From Chytridium lagenaria (taxonomy: Eukaryota > Chytridiomycota > Chytridiomycetes > Chytridiales > Chytridiaceae), in the NCBI GenBank assembly GCA_025449115.1, contig JAHLKC010000141.1:44159-108158 (forward strand): a stretch of 64,000 nucleotides of DNA, read 5' to 3'. A program made the position numbers and the translations under genes. This document shows positions 58,645 to 64,000 of the stretch, piece by piece. The notes below the pieces were generated by a model. That model had not been told where the DNA came from, made no database searches, and saw only the letters and a list, made by a program, of their open reading frames with translations. Numbering within the stretch: position 1 is the stretch's first letter; every line of letters begins with the position of its first letter.

Positions 58645-60644
58645 CAAGAGTGACGTCCGCAACGGACGAAGGGGAGGAGTGGAAAAGAGACCACGATTGA
58701 GAGAATGGCGACGACCAATGTAGATGGTGTCGCTATGAAGGACATAGTCGGGGGGGATCTCATCAATAGGGGCATTGGGAGGGAGGGTATCCTTAAAGGC
58801 GCGTGAGAGGGCATCAGCAACAGCTTGACTTTTGCCAGGAGTGTGAACAAGCTCAATATCATGATCATGTAAAGCATACGCAAAACGCGCAAAACGACCC
58901 TTAAGGTCGCCGCGTGCAAAGAGTGGGAGAAGAGCAGAGTGATCAGTCTCGATCCGATAAGAGGTATTCCACGTGTAGTGGGAAAAGGTGTCGGCAGCCC
59001 AGACAACAGCAAGGCCTTCACGGTCGGTGTTGGAATAGTTTTGCTCAGTATCAGATAAGGTGCGGGAAGCAAAAGCAACAGGGTGGTAAATACCATTATC
59101 GTTGATGAAAAGGGCGCGCCCATGCCATATTTAGAGGCATCACAGGAAATAACAAGCTTATCACCAGCAACAGGAAGACGGCACGTGGTGTGTTGTTTAA
59201 GAATCTTAATTATAGTATTAAAGGAAGATTGACAGGAGTCAGTCCATACAAATGGTGTGTTGGTTTTCAAAAGAGAGGTGAGAGGATACGCGATGTCAGA
59301 AAAGTTGGGAACAAAGCGACGGAAGTATTGGGTGAAGCCAAGGAAGGTAGAGATATCCTTGGCGCACTTAGGAAGAGGATATTCATCTAAAGAACGAAGT
59401 TTCTCAGGGTCGGCACTTAAACCATCTTTGGAGACAACATGACCAAGAAAGGGAAGGACATGAAAGCAAAAGAAACACTTCTTTGGTTTAAGCTTGAGAT
59501 TATATTCACGAATACGATCAAATACCATACGAAGGTTGGTAAAGTGAGTATCGGTGTCATGAGAGAAGATGATAATATCATCAATGTAAACCATGCAAAT
59601 AGACCATTTGAGTCCAGCAAGAACGAGGTCCATGCACCGTTGGAAGGTTGGAGGGCTGTTAGTGAGGCCAAAAGGCATGACTTTGTATTGCCATTGACCA
59701 CCAGACGTGACAAAAGCGGTTTTGTGTCGGTCACTTTCAGGGATCTTAATCTGCCAAAAGCCAGATAAGAGGTCAAGCGACGTAAATAAGTGCATACCAG
59801 CCAGACGATCAAAGGTTTCGTCAATGCGAGGGAGAGGGTATTTGTCTTTGACAGTCACCTCATTGAGCCGACGAAAGTCGGTACAGAACCTGAGGGTGCC
59901 ATCTTTCTTCTTGGCGAGGCAAACGGGAGCGGCATAAGAGGAGCGCGCAGGTTCAATGATATCGTCGTTAAGCATCTGTTCAATATGAGACTTGATAATC
60001 TTAGCACGTTCAATGCCCTCAGGATATGGGGCAGAATTGGGAGGACGAGCATAAGGCTTTGTTTCAATAGTGTGTTCACCAGGAGATTTGGTTGAAGTAA
60101 CAACATGGGGATCAAAGATGTCGCGATATTCAAGAACGAGTTTATTAAGCTGATCAGTTAAAGTAGAATCAGTGATGTGAGAAAAGTCAAATTGACGTAA
60201 AAACTCGTCATCGGAAGTGACGGGAGGGTCGCGAAGATAATCCATTTTGTCTTCTTGGGACGTGTCCTTAGTTCGCATACGAACTTTAGGATCGGGGGAA
60301 GGTATAGCATCCACAGAGAGAGGAATGTCTTCAACGGAGATCGCGTCAACGGTGTCAGAGTCCAGAGTAAAGGAAAACATCTCATCCAGAAGGGGAGATG
60401 CGGGTGGGCTAGGTAAGTGAGTATGAGGTTCACAATTACTGAGAGGGTGAGTAACCAATGGTGGAAGCGAGGCAACAGCAGTAAGGGTAGAAGCCAGAGG
60501 GGACTCAGTGACAGGAGTCGGGGAAGGAGAGATGTGAACATCCGATGGAGAGGAATCGGTAAGGTTGCAATAATGTGTGTAAACATCGTGGACAGAGTTG
60601 AGCTCGGGATGAGAAGACAACTCTTGGATGAGGGATAACATCAT
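58644..60644 (-). CDS. Reverse transcriptase and RNase H of the Ty3/gypsy pol
   Basis: RT core at about 59400-60060: PYPEGIERAKIIKSHIEQML, SSYAAPVCLAKKKDGTLRFC, TDFRRLNEVTVKDKYPLPRI, LFTSLDLLSGFWQIKIPESD, VMPFGLTNSPPTFQRCMD, and the active-site box VYIDDIIIFS near 59580. The connection has FLGHVVSKDGLSADPEK. RNase H begins near 59170 with ISCDASKYGMGA (first Asp). A one-base break at the C run near 59118 shifts the remaining RNase H into another frame, where DREGLAVVWAAD and IETDHSALLPLF carry the next acidic residues and VADALSRAF closes the domain. N-terminal to RT is a spacer with Ser/Pro-rich and acidic stretches. Confidence 0.93.
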   Translation of the reverse strand: MMLSLIQELSSHPELNSVHDVYTHYCNLTDSSPSDVHISPSPTPVTESPLASTLTAVASLPPLVTHPLSNCEPHTHLPSPPASPLLDEMFSFTLDSDTVDAISVEDIPLSVDAIPSPDPKVRMRTKDTSQEDKMDYLRDPPVTSDDEFLRQFDFSHITDSTLTDQLNKLVLEYRDIFDPHVVTSTKSPGEHTIETKPYARPPNSAPYPEGIERAKIIKSHIEQMLNDDIIEPARSSYAAPVCLAKKKDGTLRFCTDFRRLNEVTVKDKYPLPRIDETFDRLAGMHLFTSLDLLSGFWQIKIPESDRHKTAFVTSGGQWQYKVMPFGLTNSPPTFQRCMDLVLAGLKWSICMVYIDDIIIFSHDTDTHFTNLRMVFDRIREYNLKLKPKKCFFCFHVLPFLGHVVSKDGLSADPEKLRSLDEYPLPKCAKDISTFLGFTQYFRRFVPNFSDIAYPLTSLLKTNTPFVWTDSCQSSFNTIIKILKQHTTCRLPVAGDKLVISCDASKYGMGAPFSSTIMVFTTLLLLLPAPYLILSKTIPTPTVKALLLSGLPTPFPTTRGIPLIGSRLITLLFSHSLHAATLRVVLRVLRMLYMIMILSLFTLLAKVKLLLMPSHAPLRIPSLPMPLLMRSPPTMSFIATPSTLVVAILSIVVSFPLLPFVRCGRHS

Positions 60645-61717
60645 TGGGATGTCATCGGATAACGCTTGAGGTAAGCGGAGGAAGAGGGAAGGAGCTTCGC
60701 GAGGATCGTCACGATGTAACCGAGACGGGTACCCTGAGCAATGAATAAGTCAGAGTCGGAGATACTGCGAACCATAAGAGGTAGGGTGTAAGAAGCTGAT
60801 TCAGGGTCAGTGAGGTCTGGAGGGCAGAGCTCGGCATGAGGGACACGAGTGCGAGGCACAAGAAGACCACGATCAATATGAGATGCAATAGGATTTATTA
60901 TATAATGTGATAAAGGAGCGTCGGGAGGACGCGTCAAGCGACAAGGAATAGGCATCTCAGAGTGGGGAGAGATAGTAATATCAGAAGAGGCAACAACGGC
61001 AATGTGAGGATTGGGGTGAACAAAGGTAGGAGTTGTTGCAACCAATTGAAGGGGAGTGATGAAAGGAGTAACAACATCATTACCGGCGGCATCAGGGCAA
61101 AGGGACCAGAACCGGAGGATCTCTTGACTACCTAGCAGATCCATCAAGAAATGGTTGATGGTAGGTGTACCAAGGATGATGTCTCGAGGACACTTGCGGA
61201 CGACTTGGAATTCTAAAATGGCTTTAGCACGATAGTCAGAGCCAGGGGATATAGATAAATAACAACGACCAATAAGAGGTTCACGGCCACCAACACCTGT
61301 AGAGTAGAGTTGACGGGTGTGAGGACGGAAGTGAATAGGAAAGGTCCTATTGTGGAGTTGCTTAAGGTAAGATAAAGAGATAACATTAGCGTTAGAGCCA
61401 GAATCAAGTAAAGCATTTGTAACAAACGTACCATGGATGCGGGCGCAGATTTGAGCTACCGTGTGTTTATCACGAGTCGGTAGGGATTTTGGGACCACGT
61501 CCACAATAACGGGATCGGTTTGCGTAGAGGTAGTTTGATTATCCTTAATCGTAGACGAAAGTGGTGAGGGAGAGACCATTGCATCCGACAGGGGAGCGTT
61601 TGGTTCAGAGGCGGCGGTATCAGACTTGATGACGGAAGCCACCGAGGATATGGAAGGAGAACGTGAGACGCGAGGTAGAGTTGAGAGAAGCGTTAACCAC
61701 TCAGACCGTTGAGACAT
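60641..61717 (-). CDS. Aspartic protease segment of the Ty3/gypsy pol
   Basis: After a Ser/Thr-rich N-terminus, the retropepsin-like domain runs from about 61460 to 61130: HGTFVTNALLDSGSNANVIS carries the DSG active site, and CPRDIILGTPTINHF is the ILGT-type C-terminal motif. A frame change near 60715 separates this from the RT frame; the two frames overlap by four bases around 60641-60644. The break may be a consensus error or a genuine frameshift site. Confidence 0.82.
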   Translation of the reverse strand: MSQRSEWLTLLSTLPRVSRSPSISSVASVIKSDTAASEPNAPLSDAMVSPSPLSSTIKDNQTTSTQTDPVIVDVVPKSLPTRDKHTVAQICARIHGTFVTNALLDSGSNANVISLSYLKQLHNRTFPIHFRPHTRQLYSTGVGGREPLIGRCYLSISPGSDYRAKAILEFQVVRKCPRDIILGTPTINHFLMDLLGSQEILRFWSLCPDAAGNDVVTPFITPLQLVATTPTFVHPNPHIAVVASSDITISPHSEMPIPCRLTRPPDAPLSHYIINPIASHIDRGLLVPRTRVPHAELCPPDLTDPESASYTLPLMVRSISDSDLFIAQGTRLGYIVTILAKLLPSSSAYLKRYPMTSQ

Positions 61718-61908
61718 ACGATCCTCATCACTAATAGGTGACGAGAGGAAGTCATCGGGAACGGGAGCGACATTACATGCGAGGACGTGAAGGGGAGCTG
61801 ACGATTCGGCGGTGACGGAGTACGTTGCCGTGCCGTGGGAGTACAGGAGAAGAGACCTGAGTGGACTTCAAAGCGGCAGAAAGCAAGCGAGAAGGCTGCA
61901 GCGGTTGA

Positions 61909-62379
61909 TCAGTTAAGAAACGTGTATAAAACAACGGCATACATGATGGAGACTCGGGATGAGGAATCAAGGCTTGTACAGCCGTCGGGGTGTAGCCAGC
62001 GGGGAGATAGTAGGATCGAGATGCCAGGCAACCAGAGATGGTGTAGAAGTGATGGTATTCCAATCATCGGATTTAGGAAGATGGGAAGGGGAGCTGAAGC
62101 GCTAAGGCGCTGTAAGATTGCCGAAAGGAAATCAGGTAAATCAGCTGGAAGAATAAGGACTCCAGACCGAGAAGTCTGGAGGAGGCAATGGAGAATGGTG
62201 AATGCCTCGGACAAAGAGGCCCAGTATAGCGTAAAAGGCGTCAACGACGCATCACTCAAAGGTGACAATAAAGAAAAAGGCAATAAAGCAATATTAGACG
62301 TCACAGAGAAGCTTTTATTAATTGACGGAGTCAATACAACAGGGCTGAGAGAGTGACGTTGAGGGAAGAAGTAAGCCAT
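61909..62379 (-). CDS. Extra open frame between gag and protease, unknown
   Basis: Open from upstream of the Met at 62377-62379 to 61909. It encodes a Leu/Ser/Pro-rich, possibly globular sequence (TLYWASLSEAFTILHCLLQT; SGVLILPADLPDFLSAILQR). I recognise no domain. It sits after the gag stop (62519) and before the protease, where most Ty3/gypsy elements have no extra gene. It may be an N-terminal domain of pol or an accessory protein. Confidence 0.4.
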   Translation of the reverse strand: MAYFFPQRHSLSPVVLTPSINKSFSVTSNIALLPFSLLSPLSDASLTPFTLYWASLSEAFTILHCLLQTSRSGVLILPADLPDFLSAILQRLSASAPLPIFLNPMIGIPSLLHHLWLPGISILLSPRWLHPDGCTSLDSSSRVSIMYAVVLYTFLN

Positions 62380-62518
62380 AATGGTAAAAAGAAAGAGGTC
62401 AGGAATGACATTAACTGAACGTTCATCTAAGGAAGCGGTTTCGGAAGGGAGTTGTAGGTGACCCTCTAAAATGGATTAGAAGGATGCACGAATAATGGAG
62501 ACTTACTATCAAAAAGTT

Positions 62519-63982
62519 CTAGGAAAGTTCCAGCCTCGATAAGCGGGGACATTGCTCAATAGGGTGAAGGCCACGACACAGGCGGCAAGGACGTCGGTCG
62601 TCAACGAGGGCAACAGGACGATCATCAGAGGTAGAAGTCCCAGCAGGTAAGGGTTCCTGGCGTTCAAAACGAGGAGGAGGACCAGGGCGAGAAAATCCAG
62701 ACTGACCAGAGCGGCTAGGAAAGGGCGTTGGTCGAGAAGGGTTGGAGGAATCGAAGGGAGGACGACGATCATCGCGAAATGTAAGACCTTCAGGACGATA
62801 ATTACCGCGTCGGTAATCATCAGTGTAGCGACGGAAGGTCTGCTGAACGACATGACCAGGAGGACGTTGTTGCTCGGCGGCGTAGAGTTCGAAGGCATAA
62901 GACTCAAAGGAGGTGAAACAAACGTCGCGATCATCAGGATGCGGGATGGCGAGTTCCTGATCGTTTTCAAGGCAAACATCACCACATAGTCGAAGAGGTG
63001 AGTGTTGATATCAGGCTTGCGGCGAGACATTTGCTGAATGGCCTTTTGAACTTCCGGCGGTGATATGACGCTGAACGTCGGCAGGGGAGAGTCCAAGGGA
63101 AGAAGAGGACGAAGCACCAGCAGCATGGTGTTTAAACTGCTCGGTGATGATGGTGTAGGCGGAAACATCATCATGATCCCAGGAGACCATAGAGGTGCCG
63201 CTAGAGGTTGTAGCCGTATAGAGTCCAGTTTTGGCGTTAGTGCGCCAACGAGTATCAGAGCAGCCAAGGAGGAAACGTTCCTTGAGATCCTTCGCAGAGA
63301 GCTGGAGGTGTGAAGGGAGGAGAGAGTTTTCCTGCTCGAGAGCCATGAAGACTTTATCGGCGTCTTCAGCGATGGTGGGAGTCCAGGGGACGTTCTTGAT
63401 GTCTTCAAGCCAAGAGACTTCATCGTAATAGCGGCAGGTAAGTTTCATGGCCTGATTGAAGGCCGTCCAGGTTTGATGGTCCAAGAGGGCGGCGCTCATT
63501 GAGACAGCGTTGCCGAAACCAGGAAGGGCTCTTGACGCTGTTCCAGGCGTCATCCCAGTCGCTAAAAGGTCGTTGGGCATGGGTGACCTGAGGTGGAGGC
63601 AGCGATAAAAGGGATCATGTGACGACGGAGTGTGGCCAGGAATCGGTAGGTAGCTCGTGGTGAAGAGTTATCGTACCGTAGGGGGAGAGTGCGGCGTTGA
63701 AGCTCCTTGATGCGAGCGGCGGCGGAGGACATGACGGGAGAAGGTGTTGAAGGTGAAGACAGCTTTAGGGGGGATCAAGTGAAGAAAAACTGGAAAGCTT
63801 GTCAGATTTGTCGGGGATGTCTTAACCGAAGGTGGGGACTCTACCTTAATTACGGGTGATAGTGACCGTTCAGGGAGGGACCCAGAAGGTGCATCGGCAT
63901 CAAAAGAACCGTGGTAAGTAGAGGCGTACCGGCGTCCTGCAACAGGGGTGAGTTTAGCAAGGTATTCATAAGCCTTAACCAT
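62519..63982 (-). CDS. Gag of the Ty3/gypsy element
   Basis: Nucleocapsid/capsid precursor. An N-terminal Met lies at 63980-63982 (MVKAYEYLAKLTPVAGRRYA). The capsid-like region at about 63060-63580 is helical (LDHQTWTAFNQAMKLTCRYY; LSAKDLKERFLLGCSDTRWR). The C-terminal region near 62560-62880 is Arg/Pro-rich with RPPGHVVQQTFRRYTDDY and ends in a zinc knuckle, CRLCRGLHPIEQC, that is CX2CX3HX4C, one residue shorter than the classical CX2CX4HX4C. The stop is at 62519-62521. Frame changes near 63640 and 63020 must be bridged. The true 5' end may extend past the window. Confidence 0.75.
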
Positions 63983-64000
63983 ATCAAAGCTTCCAGACGT

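Larger units (their letters stand above)
53455..64000 (-). mobile_element. Ty3/gypsy chromovirus LTR retrotransposon, 5' end beyond the window
   Basis: Transcribed right to left. In order on the minus strand: Gag with zinc knuckle (63982-62519), an extra open frame (about 62500-61750), aspartic protease, reverse transcriptase, RNase H, an ASCH/PUA-like plus exonuclease III-family module, integrase, chromodomain with AT-hooks, a polypurine-type boundary and the 3' LTR (53455-54417). The RH-INT order and the chromodomain place it among Ty3/gypsy chromoviruses. At least eight one-base frame changes interrupt gag-pol, but the catalytic residues I can check in RT, RNase H, integrase and nuclease are kept, and host genes nearby show the same kind of breaks. 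So it may be a fairly young copy seen through an error-prone assembly. The 5' LTR and primer-binding site lie past 64000. Confidence 0.92.

Noticed and set aside
1..64000. tRNA genes and CRISPR arrays
   Set aside because: No B-box/TpsiC pattern with cloverleaf context and no spaced direct-repeat array was found by eye.

Overview
The window is nuclear DNA of an intron-rich fungus, most likely a zoosporic early-diverging lineage such as a chytrid. Fungal hallmarks are a Zn(II)2Cys6/Fungal_trans regulator, a GPI-type wall protein, a secreted CBM21-GH15 glucoamylase and a chromodomain-bearing Ty3/gypsy retrotransposon. The zoosporic placement is an inference from a TTC29-like axonemal TPR protein and a DONSON replication-licensing homologue, neither of which I expect in a flagellum-less yeast or mould. 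Introns are short, mostly GT-AG and numerous, so most proteins were read by joining exons across frames.

Layout. 0-12 kb is a dense housekeeping block: importin-alpha (-), DONSON (-), a coiled-coil protein (+) starting 51 bases from the DONSON ATG, a TTC29-like protein (-) and the splicing factor RBM39 (+). 12-17 kb is sparse: one unrecognised gene, an LTR relic and ribosomal protein S28. 17-33 kb holds a 4E-T-like eIF4E-binding protein, a basic nuclear protein, a zinc-cluster transcription factor and a coiled-coil protein (all -). 33-44.6 kb holds a MAPEG membrane protein, an I78-type protease inhibitor, two tandem paralogous membrane-attached proteins, an F-box-like/ankyrin protein and a decayed pseudouridine glycosidase-kinase pseudogene. 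45.8-51.5 kb holds the glucoamylase, a long AT-rich gene-poor stretch and a GPI-anchored protein.

From 53,455 to the right edge lies one Ty3/gypsy chromovirus on the minus strand. Its 3' LTR, polypurine-type boundary, Gag with a zinc knuckle, protease, reverse transcriptase, RNase H, integrase, chromodomain and AT-hooks can all be seen. Its 5' LTR lies beyond the window. The main discovery is in its pol: between RNase H and the integrase linker sits an ASCH/PUA-like domain followed by a complete exonuclease III/AP-endonuclease-family domain, on the same strand and within the polyprotein order. I know of no described LTR element with this arrangement. There is also an unexplained open frame between Gag and protease.

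A caution: many genes, including single-copy housekeeping ones, are broken by single-base frame changes, often at homopolymers. I read most of these as consensus errors in the assembly rather than biology. This also weakens any claim that the retroelement is dead.
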